From NCBI GenBank assembly GCA_947172415.1, contig OX359199.1, positions 7,569,988 to 7,633,987 on the forward strand: a stretch of 64,000 bases of DNA. Direction: 5' to 3'. The DNA is from Chondrosia reniformis. Taxonomy: Eukaryota; Porifera; Demospongiae; Chondrillida; Chondrillidae. Within the stretch, counting starts at the first letter, position 1, and each line of letters opens with the position of its first letter. This document shows positions 36,197 through 48,400 of this stretch, one piece after another. The position numbers and the translations under genes were made by a program. The notes beneath the pieces were generated by a model, which searched no databases, was not told the DNA's origin, and was given only the letters and a program-made list of their open reading frames with translations.

Positions 36197-39100
36197 TTAG
36201 TCATGGTGGGTGGTAATCTTGAAGGTGAACTCTTGATCGCAGCCGAGATAGGCATCGCTCATAAAGTAGAGATGGTACTTGTGTTCACCTGGCTTTGGAG
36301 CAGGAAACTCCAGTTTGACTTTAGTTTTGTTCTGGAAAGTCAACCTCTTTATTGTCACCAAACTACATTTCAGAATAGAATGATAAGTGTGAACTGTTGA
36401 AGGAGAGACGACTCACTTGTTACTGCTGGGCTGCCCAATCACGACCCACCAACCCTCCTCTCTCTTCTGGGGGAAGAATGGGGCCACAACATAAGGAGAC
36501 AGAGTCTCCTCATCTTCTCGCTCCAACTGTATCTGAACCATCACACTCTCATTGCTAAGAATTACAAGCAAAATACATAATAGATCATCTATCTCTATAC
36601 CTCTCTTCCAAACTACCTGACGAGGCTGTCTTGATTGAGAACCTCATGGGAGACGTGAACATTAGGGTAGCGATTGCAGAAACGAGCAACATCTTGCATC
36701 TGAGAATCTGACAGTTGTAGAATAGTGTTTCTTTCTGAGTCTTCCAAGTCAAGAATATCATCAACGGACTCTACACCCTAGAGTAGAGTACAAATGATAT
36801 CTGCAGATCCACCAAATGCGTGTGCACACAAGATAGTACCTTTTCCTTGCAGCGCTTAATGACTTCTGTTGAGAAGTGAGGTATTTGTTTCAGAACTGAT
36901 TCCTTGTTCCACATGGCCTGAGTTACCATCTGCGACAGCTCCATGGCTGCCAGCGCAGGCATTAACCATCGGCTACTGCTCACCACATCGACACAAGCTT
37001 GTATCAGTCGAATCACCTACACAGGTAGACATTCTGTTAAAAGAAAAAGTGAAAACACATTCTCTGGTTCCTACTTGTTTGAGCACTTCCTCTGTGTCTC
37101 CCTGTAGCTCGGGAGAGACGTGCAGCCGGCTGAGGTGACCTTGCAGGAGAAGGTTGACCTTAGTGTTGGGTTCTGAAAACTTCTGATCTGGTGGGACTTT
37201 CAACTGCACTCGACTGGAGAGCTGGCGGAGTACGCTATCTTCTTTGTAGCGAACAGGAATGGTCTCGTACTCGGCAGCATTTGACAGTATCTCAATAAGA
37301 CCTCTCAACTTGGTCTTTTCATTTAAAGACATACTAAACAATTCTACCATATACAGAACAGAACATATCACCATAACCATATAGCTGGGTGTGCTATTGT
37401 ACAAACTTTATAGACCCTTGTATTACTATATACACTGTAGACCTACCGATGGTGCTGTAGTTGATGTAGTAGTATGAGGCAATCATTCCAAGGTTCAGCG
37501 GTACAGTGTCCATATCCTCCTCCACAGAGATGCACTTTGACTGTTCAAGGTCAGTCAGTGTTGCCTCAACAAGCTCAGAGAGGTGGTCTGACAGGTGACG
37601 ATGAGTCACTCCCTGCAAATTGTAGTAATTTGGATTGAGAGTCATTCGCCGATAAAAGTAGGTCCAGGTCAAGTAGTCCACTGCATCCTGCTTTGTCATG
37701 ATTGTGCGAGTTACTATTTCAGCATTGAAGTGGTCGTGTAGAAAGTGGTCCAAATGAGACTGCATATCAATCAATATCACATAATACAACGATTAGCTAC
37801 CTTGAAACTGAAACATACGTACCTCCACTGGAAGCGGCTCATACAGAAACTTTTTATAAAACTCTTTTCTTGAGTTCAGGCACATCAAAACGCTAACACC
37901 TAGAACATCACAGAATGTTGGCAGTAGGTCATACAAGGTCAGCAGGGTATCCTTACATGATGAGTCCTCCGGCTTGTCTTCAATCTGATTGGCCAGCCCT
38001 ATCATTTGAATGACATCTGTGACTCTGTAGTCTACATAGCGGTGACTGCGGCCATCAAAGTACTGCGTATCCATGACAACAGTAAGGTGGGCTTTGGAGT
38101 TCAACCCCCAGGCCAGGGACTGAGACACAACTAAAACTTGTATGGCTCCAGAGATGAAGAGATGTTCCACCAAACGTCTCTCAGCATCGTTCAGTCCTTC
38201 ATGAAGATAGCCCACTCCATTGGACAGAGTCTCATTCAGAGTCTATAGGTGGGGTCGGGGTCGGGGGAGTGGGCGGGGTTATATACACATGATGCCGCTA
38301 TTTAGCCGTTACCTTTTCTGATATGTGTTTGATGTGGTGTGTGAGGTCTTCTGGTGAGCAGTGAAGGAACTGCTTGGGATGACCCTCAGCAGCAGCAAAC
38401 ATGAGCAAATCAACTGCTGTCAGCTTGGCCTGCTTCCGTGTTGGCACAAACACCATGACTGGCTTCTTTGGCGAGTAGAGTTGGATGGTGTTGTAGGTTG
38501 GTTTGGCCATAGCTAGGAGGCGGGAGGGGGCGTGGCTAACATTGAAGCCTTGAATGTGCAGTTCCAGGGGAGTTGGCCTTACAGAAGGATGAAAGTTGAA
38601 TGTTGTCTGGGAAGTAGCTCCCAGCCACTGCCCCAGGTCCTAGTGCAACACACACAGAATCACAACTTGGAATAAGTTACAACAAATATCACAAACCTTG
38701 GCATTAGCGACAGAAGAGCTGAGAGCTACTATCCGAATGGTGTGTCCAATTTGAGAGGAAAGGTATCTCATTCGAGAACACACAACTTCCAATATCGGCT
38801 AAAGAAGACGTTTATACTTAATAAATCAACTGCCACACCCACTTTACTACTTGCCACACCCACATACCCCATTATCTCCTCCAATCAGATGCAGTTCGTC
38901 AACAATAAACAAATGAACATTTTGAACATTCTTGCGTTGCTTCCACCTTCTTGAGAGGACATCCCATTGTTCGGGTGTTGCCATGACTACTGACCCTTCC
39001 TTCAGCAGCCTCAGATCATTACTTGTCTCTCCTGTCAATTTGACAACCTTCTTGTTCAGCTTGCCACCAAACTTGGCTGACCAATCAGAATACATCTAAC

Positions 39101-42100
39101 AGGGACAAGTACAGTCACTCAACAGCACTTGCATCGAGACAGGACTGAGGGCTGACCTGGTTCACTATAGCTTGACTGGGAGCCACATAGACACATCTAG
39201 CATTTTCATTTGATTGGAACAAGTGGAAAATAGCAAATTCTGCACAAACTGTTTTCCCACTTCCAGTTGGAGCTCCAATAAACACATTCTCTTCAGAGTT
39301 GTATAATGAGTTGAACACTACAGTGAATTAATGTGCTATCAGTAACACACGCTCAGGAAGAACAGACAACACACCTTACCCTGGGTCTGAATGGCATTAA
39401 AGAAGGAAAAGCTCTCTTTATAGAAGGACTCAAAGGTTGGGTTCCCCAGAGCTGTCACAGGAAGCGGCTGCAGATCAAGGAGCTCTGTCGGAGGGGAAAA
39501 CTTTTCTGGCAAAATGAGGTGGCGGAAGGACACTGGCAGTTGTGTCTCTGATGCTAATTGCAAGTAGAGTGTAAAGATACCACAATGTTTCATAGTTCAT
39601 AGAACCCTCACCAACTTACCAAGCCACTTGTCTGAAACAACTCTAATAAAGTACTGAGGTGGGAGTGGCTCAAACAAAGGCACAAAAAAGTTTAAAGTAT
39701 GCTCACTCTCAGCATACTTCTTTTTCAGCAAAAAGTATTCACTGTACAGAATCACTTCACTGTCTCCGTCTTCTACTAGTACCCAGAAGGGCTCAGAGTT
39801 CCCGTGTACTTTGTCCTCCCATTGAAAGTCTGGCTGGACTGTCAATTCCACTTGTAAAGTTGACCTAGAGTGCAATGAAAAACAGGAAAAAAGTGGCAGC
39901 GGTGGGATTCGAACCCACGCCATCGAAATGACTGGAGCCTAAATCCAGCGCCTTAGACCACTCGGCCACGCTACCAGTTGTATAAGAATTCGTTTAAAGA
40001 GCTACTTATACTGCCTCACGCACCTCGTTACAGGCTGCACGTGAACTGACAACTCCAGTTTAGGCACTTGATGCACAAACTTGTGAATTGTCTTTCCAAC
40101 TTTCGGCAACCGAATGAGCTCTCCAATCTCACTGAAGCTCAGGTCATAGAACCTCTCCCAGGGAAAGTCCTTCTTTTCAATCTTCCTCACAACATCATCT
40201 GGCAGCTTCCTAAACTGCCTGAGAGGTGTCATTGACTGCCACCTACATAAGCAGGAAAACAATATACACTACTAGAAGCAAAAGATCTCCTATAGGAAGC
40301 AGATTTACATTCTCTTATCAATCATTTTGCAAAAAGTCAAAATTTTGTCAGTTAATTGGGCCCAACCACGGTGAAGGCATATCTCAAACAAAGCTCTCAT
40401 CAAACGGCCAGCAGACTGCGAAAACAAGGAAACGGAAGGTGAAGTACACTCAGCAGAGGGAGAGGGAGAGGAAGTGGTAGGGAACACACACCTGGGCTAT
40501 GTAAACCATGTCTGCTGCCAAAGCAAATCCTTCCAGTTTCAGCTGAGATATGTAGGCTTGCAACAAGACGTTTACTTTGGCAGTTGGTTCCTCCTTGCTC
40601 TCTTTGATAGGGACTGGCGCCAGTTCCCAGAGCTTGGCGAGTTCACCTTTCTCTTCGCCTCGTACAGTTATGTATTTAAACTCGGAAGACATTGAAAACA
40701 CTCTCAACACTTCAATCTCACTGATTGTCATCTTCAACATACTGTTGTATGTGGCAACAGTCTCGTGAGACAAGTAGTAATGGCTTGCAATGCGACCTAG
40801 GTCGGTCACCTGTTCAGACAGACAAGACCCATAACGGTACAATAGTACATCACCATGGCAACCTACTTGAAAGACCCCGGTCCTTCTGTCATACTTGATC
40901 AAGTTGCTCTTGTCAAGTGTGACAGCTGCACTGTGCACGAGATCAGCTCTCCTCTGCTCCAGGAGAGGGTCCTGGGAAAACTCATCATCACTTATTCCAT
41001 ATAAGGATGGGTTTCGCAACATTCTCACATACAAGTAGGTGTACCCTGAAGGTCAAAGGGGAAATGAAAGACAATGTTGCTCCAGATGGAGGCCGACTTA
41101 CCTAGCCAATTGACAGCATCTTTGGCATTTTGGACTGTTCCCAAAACAATCTCAGCATTCAAGTTGTCTGGCATTGGAGTTACAAACTGGCTTTCAATGG
41201 GCAACTGAGCGCATGCAAGACACACAACCAGTTAGTAGCTAGCAGTGTGGGTGAAATGAGGCCTATACCTGCTGGTTCATCAGAGAGAGGTAGTACTGGA
41301 GCTCAGAGTGCCCTGTGATGAGGATTCCTTCCCCAACTTTGTCAAACTGGGGCCTTCCACTTCTCCCAAGCATCTGCAGCACATCCAGTGCTCCCAACTC
41401 CATCCAATTGCCCTTCTCAGGACTGTAGACCTGGGTCCCTTTAATGATCACTGTGTGAGCCGGCAGGTTGACCCCCCAGGCCAGTGTGGACGTGGATATG
41501 AGCACTTGAATGTGCTTGTCTGCAAAGAGGTCTTCAATCATATTTCTATCTACACGTGTCATCCCAGCGTGATGGATTCCAAACCCGTACGGAAGCAAGT
41601 CTTTTAGATCATCATTCTACAGAACAGAAAGTGCTGTAGCTGACAGTCTGTGAGAGGTTGACTACTCTGACCTTTGTCTGTTCAGCTTCAGATCTCAAGA
41701 TTTCAGTGGATGCCGAGTCCTCACGCAGAAAGTACCCAATTGTGTCCTTTTCTGTGGCAGAATGTGAGGAACATCATCAGATGAGCCATTTGAATGGCAG
41801 TGCTTACCTAAACAGAGATCCCGAATCATCTTGGCAGTTTTAGCAGTCTCTTTTCGAGAGTGCACAAAAACAAGTACTTGGCTTCTCCCGGCCCTTTCCA
41901 CCACCTTCTCGTACACAATGCTGTTCATCAGCTAAAGCCAGTTCCAATCAAGTTAGTACAAACACCACTACAAGACATGCGCTACACTAACCTGAAACTT
42001 TTTCATGGCATTCTTTTCAGTGATTCCAATGTACATCTGCTCAAGGGGAATTGGTCTAAAACTGTTGTCAAAGTAAAAGAGTCCTTTAGCCGGGTCTACT

Positions 42101-45100
42101 CTGAGGAAGGTTGCTACGTCCTGGTAGTTTGGGAGAGTGGCAGAGAGACCTACAAAACGAATGTTTTCTTGTGTTGTCTCCACTTGGCGGATCATTCTAG
42201 CCACAATAGCCTCCAGTACAGGTCCTCTGCTGTCATGGAGCAAGTGTATCTCATCCTACATTACCAGTAGACAGATAGTGCAAGTGTACCTGAATAATGT
42301 GACCTACGTAATGAGCCATGCAGGACTTACAATGATGACCAGAGACACCAGTTGGGTGTACGTTCTGTCCCCACTCTTTCTGGTTATAATGTCCCATTTT
42401 TCAGGAGTGCACACAATGATCTGTGTCTGAGAGATCTGTTCTTTGCTCAGCTGGTGATCTCCTGTCAGCTCACCAACCGTGATGCCATGGGAAGACAGCC
42501 TTTTACTGAAGTTGGCAACCATTTCCTGAACAAGGGATTTCATTGGTGCAACATAGATGATTTTAAACTCATCCAGGTTTATTACACCCTCTGAATTTGA
42601 GAAACGTTGCAGCTCCCGCAAAATGCAAAGTATTGCAACATTTGTCTTACCAGCACCCTGAAAGATACAGAAATGTATTGCAGAATCATATGATCATCAC
42701 ATGACCACAGAGGGCAACATACAGTAGGAGCACACAGGAGCAAGTTCTCATCGGTTTCCAAAGCTGCGGTGGCAAGCCTGCTCTGAATTCTGTTGAGGGT
42801 TTGGTAGCCAGAGAAGGCGGGTCTTACGTGCTCAGGGAGGTCATTAATTGGAAGCAGTTTCTAAAGTAAAGTATGTACACATGGCAATGACATTACAGAA
42901 CATGTTTGACATTTCCATACTTCATTGTCAGCCATTGGCTTGTGCTTCAGGGCGGGCACAAACACCTCCTCGTAACCTTTCTTCTGCTTGCGAAAGGATC
43001 CGTCAGGCAACTGACACTTCTTGTTGGACATGAAGTGGCTTCCTTGACTAAAGGACAAGTCGTCCAGATCCAGAACCTTTCTTCCTCCAAGCTGAACAAA
43101 GGAGATACATACATACAGTAAGTCACACAGAAATGCAAGCTAAGGGCCTACCCCTCACTAACCCCTTTCTTCTCCATAAGCAAAGCATCCTCACTCTCCA
43201 TCTCTGCTCCAATTTTAGTTTTGCGAAGTTGAGCCTTTCTAGCCCGCTCTTCTTGAACCAAGTTTTCAGACTTTATATCCGACATTGCTTCCAAAACCAC
43301 TGCTTTCTTGGGATCCATTAGCATCTCATCTTTCAAAGCTTTTCTTTCAGATTCACTCTCAGTCTTTGCCAAAAGTGTACAGTAAAGCACTACCAGTCAA
43401 GAAAAACTGCAGTTACATTCACCAGCTAGACCCCTCCCCTTCCTCACCAGCTAGACCCTCCCCCTCCTCACCAGCTAGACCCTCCCCTTCCTCACCAGCT
43501 AGACCCTCCCCTCCTCACCAGCCAGACCCTCCCCTCCTCACCAGCCAGACCCCTCCCCCTCCTCACCAGTTAGACCCTCCCCCTCCTCACCAGCTAGACC
43601 CCTCCCCCTCCTCACCAGCTAGACCCTCCCCCTCCTCACCAGCCAGACCCCTCCCCCTCCTCACCAGCTAGACCCCTCCCCTTCCTCACCAGCTAGACCC
43701 TCCCCCTCCTCACCAGTTAGACCCTCCCCCTCCTCACCAGCTAGACCCCTCCCCCTCCTCACCAGCTAGACCCTCCCCCTCCTCACCAGCCAGACCCTCC
43801 CCTCCTCACCAGCCAGACCCTCCCCTCCTCACCCACTCGACCCCTCCTTATACATACCAGTGTATTTATTCTTCAGGAGTAGCTTGATGAAGGCAAACTG
43901 GTCATATCCAAGCAACAAAACAAGTCTGTTTTCGCAGTCTCTATTGTCGGGCGAAGTTTTAAGGATTTCCAAGACTTCATTTGACTTCTTAACAGCTTGT
44001 GTAGGATCTTTGAGGAATTTGTTAAGTTCTCTCTGCAGCCAGTATGCGTCCACAGTTCGAGGGTTCACAACGTCAGGGTCTCCACCACTGTTGGCAGTGT
44101 CCATGTCATACTCAGCGTGGAGTACACCTTCGTAGTCCGCCTCCACTCCCTCCCCCTCGTCCTCCTCCTGAGGTTCCTCTTTTGCGTAAGTGTCCATTTT
44201 GGTCCCGCCCTGCCCCTGCTCCTGGTCATCAAACACCACCGCCACCCCATAGTTCTCATCCAATGCGTCCTCCCCTTGAGGTCCCCTTGCATCCAACCCA
44301 AAGTCAGTGATACGGCGACCCAGGCTCACCAGCATGGCATACTGCTCTTCGGCCATCTTGCCAAGCAGTGCTAACACATCAGTTTTCTTATTGCTGTCCG
44401 GAAGATGGTCGTCTTTCAAAGTGGTCAGAACCTCATCCGCAGCACCACACAATATATCTCTTGGCTAACAGGAGACAGGAAGTGTTCAGTGTGACCTTAT
44501 TAAGCTAACTGGAGCCCTTACCTGGTCCCCAATGTGCTGCTGGATGAAACTCAACAGAACTTCGTATGCATTCTTTGTCTCTTTTGTCTTTGGTCTGTAA
44601 TAAACGGCACTAAGTTCCTCCTCTCCAGCTGATGACAGGGCTCCACTCTTTAGCTTCTCAAAGGTAGAACTTGTCATGATGACGTCATCTTTCTTCCGTC
44701 TCAAGTAAGCAAAAGAAAACAGCAGCTATACACTCCACTTAAGCTACACACACTCCACTTAAGCTACACACACTCCACTTAAGCTACACACACTACACTT
44801 AAGCTACACACACTACACTTAAGCTACACACACTACACTTAAGCTACACACACTCCACTTAAGCTACACACACTCCACTTAAGCTACACACACTCCACTT
44901 AAGCTACACACACTCCACTTAAGCTACACACACTCCACTTAAGCTACACACACTCCACTTAAGCTACACACACTCCACTTAAGCTACACACACTCCACTT
45001 AAGGCTGCCTCACTTGGTCTTGGGCTCTATCTGGGCTGCTGTTGGCGGTTTGGTCCTCTTTGCCAGGTCCCCCATTCGACTACCCTCCAGTTTACCCACG

Positions 45101-45310
45101 AGCGACATGACCTCGCCTGTAGACTCATCGCGACGTATTTTATCAATCAAGTTACGATCAGCTTGCAGCACAAGATTTGAGGTCTACAACATCAAAGCGG
45201 ACGGTCAACCTCACTCACATACGGTAATGCAGACGTGCTGGACCATCAGCACGTCGGATACTCACTTCCTCGTAGTTGTATTGAGCAGTTCGCCAGTGTT
45301 CCTCCGCCAT
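36197..45310 (-). CDS. SNRNP200: SNRNP200 (Brr2), U5 snRNP RNA helicase
   Basis: Spliceosomal Ski2-like helicase that unwinds U4/U6. The start at 45310 gives [15 protein letters not shown], followed by [20 protein letters not shown] and [18 protein letters not shown]. First cassette: motif I split by an intron (about 42725), DEIHLLHD (about 42240), [19 protein letters not shown], and motif [14 protein letters not shown] (about 41360). First Sec63 unit: 41.2-39.6 kb. Second cassette: [15 protein letters not shown] (about 39260), [11 protein letters not shown] (about 38880), and motif [13 protein letters not shown] (about 38000), which lacks the usual arginines and fits the known inactivity of this cassette. 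Second Sec63 and Ig-like end: [15 protein letters not shown] then the stop at 36197. Full family length over about 25 exons. Confidence 0.96.
39894..39975 (-). tRNA. tRNA-Leu (anticodon UAG)
   Basis: 82-nt gene on the minus strand. The acceptor stem GGTAGCG pairs with CGCTGCC and is followed by discriminator A. The A box GTGGCCGAGTGG and the B box GGTTCGAATCC are both intact. The anticodon stem-loop reads CTGGA-TTTAGGC-TCCAG, giving UAG. The long variable arm GTCATTTCGATGGC fits class II Leu. There is no intron. It closely follows the animal tRNA-Leu(UAG) consensus. It lies in an SNRNP200 intron between the [10 protein letters not shown] exon side and the RQFRKLP exon side, same orientation as the host. 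Confidence 0.97.
43422..43850 (-). repeat. 22-24-bp minisatellite in SNRNP200 intron
   Basis: About 19 copies of CTCCTCACCAGCTAGACCC plus TCCCC with length variants. On the gene strand each unit reads GGTGAGGAGG, a donor-like sequence. The array begins about 24 nt after the real donor (GTATGT, at about 43856) and fills nearly the whole intron. Confidence 0.92.
44727..45002 (-). repeat. 20-bp minisatellite in SNRNP200 first intron
   Basis: About 14 near-perfect copies of GCTACACACACTCCACTTAA; three adjacent copies share the variant ACTACACTT. The array starts about 8-10 bp downstream of the donor GTGAGG on the gene strand. Confidence 0.93.
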
Positions 45311-45498
45311 AACTATTCCCTCACGTACTCCGTACACACGAGGCGAACGTAGTGACGACGTAGATAACGCTAATGACAATAATAACACGTTATTTCAACA
45401 ACTCCCAGTTTAGGGCGTGACCCAGCCCAGCCTAAAGCCCCGCTGGTTAACGTGATCATAATTTGCAATTGGCCCATCAACGAGGAGTCACAAGCGTT
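45311..45498. promoter_or_regulatory. Divergent promoter SNRNP200 / PH-Btk gene
   Basis: 188 bp between the two start codons. Contains an AATAATAACACGTTATT stretch with a near-palindromic AACACGTT. No TATA box seen. Confidence 0.45.
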
Positions 45499-48400
45499 AT
45501 GGACTCGCCAGGTGAAGTGATTTATAACGAAGGCTTTTTATCCAAGAGACAGCGAGGTAGGAGAGAAAGCAGGGGCAAAATATTTGCTAAGAAGAATCTA
45601 AAGTTCCAAGAGCGTTATTTTATTCTGACGAATAGTCACTTGATATACAAGTCGTCAAAGGCAAGTACTTTTAATCGGAGCCTGTGCGGTTTGAGTACTT
45701 AATTGTCATTGTTTAGGAGGATCCTAGCGTCAAAGGTAGCTTTCCTTTAAACAGAATAGAGATAATCGAACCCCTGCCGGCTGATGTATTCCCAGAATTC
45801 CCTTACGTTATTCAGGTAAACTTCAACATTAGAGAGGAAATGTTGGATATATTCTCACGAACTCATTGTGCTATAGGTTGGAGACGACGACGAAGTTTTA
45901 TATTTGTCTGCTAACAATTCTGATGATAGAGACACATGGATTGAAATGCTGCAAAAAGGTACGCATGACTTGTAACTTCCAGGGCAGATCTGTGGGAAAT
46001 TTGATCGATTCTTATCTTCATTTACTGTAAACATTATTAACCACCTTGGTGCCAAATTAATTGGAGATTGGGATGCGTTTCGGAAGGTCCTGAAGGCATC
46101 TATTTATGTCTTGCATATAAAGTGTATAAAGTTTTACTAGTTATTCTATAATTTGGTTTCTGGTAGCGGCACTGAAGAACGGAAATTGCATGCTGTCGTG
46201 GTACCATAGGGGTTACTTCAATCAAGGCAAATGGAGCTGCTGTGGCGGCGCCAAGAGGGAGTGTGCCGGGTGTAAGAGTGCGACCCAGTTTAGCAACATG
46301 GAGGAGAGCAAAGCCAAACGCATTCTAAAGGCGGATGAAACACATGGCCAAGCAATGGAAGAGAGAAGGAAGAGCGTCAGTAGACTTGTTGAAAGTGTCG
46401 ATGGACCAATTGATGAATCCGAAAAGCTTGCTCTCTTTCGGACTGCTACATCAAGCAATGACAATTGTAATAAAAAGAGAGCGTCTTCCTCCTCAGGTAA
46501 TGCTCCAGGGGAAAGATCTAGAAATTTATTAGGGTGGGGTGGAGGTCTTCCATCTCCACTCCCTCCTCACCAGATATTTCCTATTAAAGCTATTTGTATA
46601 ATATTCCTATAGAATCCGTGTTTACCTTTGTTGTCATATTTCATGGGTTTCAAGTGTCAAACATTTCCTTGTTTTTACACAAACAAATCAGAAATAGAAA
46701 CACTCTTAGAACACTCTGAACTGTATATATGGTGTGAAGCCTCAAGGCTGAATAGTGTAATGTTATTTAAAATTCCTTAAAAAAATTGTTAATGTATGAT
46801 AAGACTAGAGGTGGATGTCTATGGCTTCCTTGCATTATCACAATGTCTGTATGCATCACATCATTGCTTTTTAATACTTTACTATTTCTGCCTGGATAAA
46901 TCTGAAACTGAATGCTACTTTATAATTTCAATTGCATTATATGTTTATTGTTATTTGTTTTTAGAGGATAGTGGGCGGGGCTCTAGCATACCACCTACTG
47001 CATCCCCTTTGTCAGTGCAAGTCATAACAGCAGATAAATTGACCAATCAGAAGACGGATGGATCTCCAGTGAATGATCGAAAGACAAATGCATCTCCAGT
47101 GAATGATCGGAAGATGAATGGATCTCCAGTGAGTGAACAGCAGATGAATGGATCTCCTGGGAATGAACGGAAGACAAATGGATCTCCAGTGAGTGAACAG
47201 CAGATGAATGGATCTCCAGTGAATGATCGGAAGGTGGATGACATGCTAGCCAGTGGTTCAAGAGAATTCCCTAGTTTGCTACCTTTAGCCAGCCCCAAAA
47301 AATCCCCTTCTATGAGCAGGCTTGCAAGGTTGTGTGTTAATCAGGAGTGCATGTCTGACGGAAAGACAGCTCTTCATGTTGCTATTAAGGTGGGTTTGTA
47401 CCATTTGGTTGTAGCTAATTTATTATGTGCTGCATGACCAAATTTGTAGGAAGGAAATAAAGACAGGGTCAGCCAGGAGTTGGACGGCGGAGCTGATATA
47501 GAGAGGCCAACTGAAATTGCTCCTCGTTTAAGGCCACTCTTTCTAGCATTTATTCACGATCACCTTCAAGTCATGGAACTATTACTGAAGCGTGGTGCAG
47601 ACCCAAATGCAGCTCATCCTGATGAACACTGCATGCTGATACACTGGGTAGCCAGCAGAGGCAACTTAAATGTGTTTAAACTACTGGTCAAATTCAATGT
47701 TGACATTAATGCCAAGGTTGGTCTGAAGTAGTCCCTCACAATGTGTGTGTGACTCTTTCAATTACCTGTTCTCTGCCCTACAAGACCAACAAAGGAGATA
47801 CCGCTCTGCATATAGCAGTAAAGAACTGTCACTTCAGCATTATTGAGGCATTACTCTCCAAGTAAGTCCCTGGACACCCAAATGTGTCACACATGAAATA
47901 CATCTGTTTGTCCACCTCTACACAGTGAATGCTGTAAAATAAATGCAGTAAATAATCGGGGAAGAACTGCACTGCACGATGCTGCAGAGAGTGGATATCT
48001 TGAAGCAGTGCAATTTCTTTTAAGTAGAGAGGCGGATTCTCTCATTAGAGAATTTGAACATAATTCTATCCCTTATATGGTTGCTTTCAAATCACAGAAC
48101 ACCACAGTAAGTGGTTTGAAATATGTGATATAGTTACTAAGAAGTCGTGATCTCAGATATGACTTAATTTGTTGTGTGATAATTTCTTTGTAAGGTTTGT
48201 GATATGCTATCCAAGTGCCTCCCTGATGAGAGGAGGCCATATGAGGTGCTAGTGGTCCAGGAAATGGCACATTTTGGTGCTGTGGAACATGTTTGCTTTT
48301 GTGGTGACAAAATGGTGGCCTCAGCAGGGAATGACACACAAGTCAGTTATCTTGATGTAGAATGTACTGCAAGCACTGCACTGCACTTTAATGAATAGAA

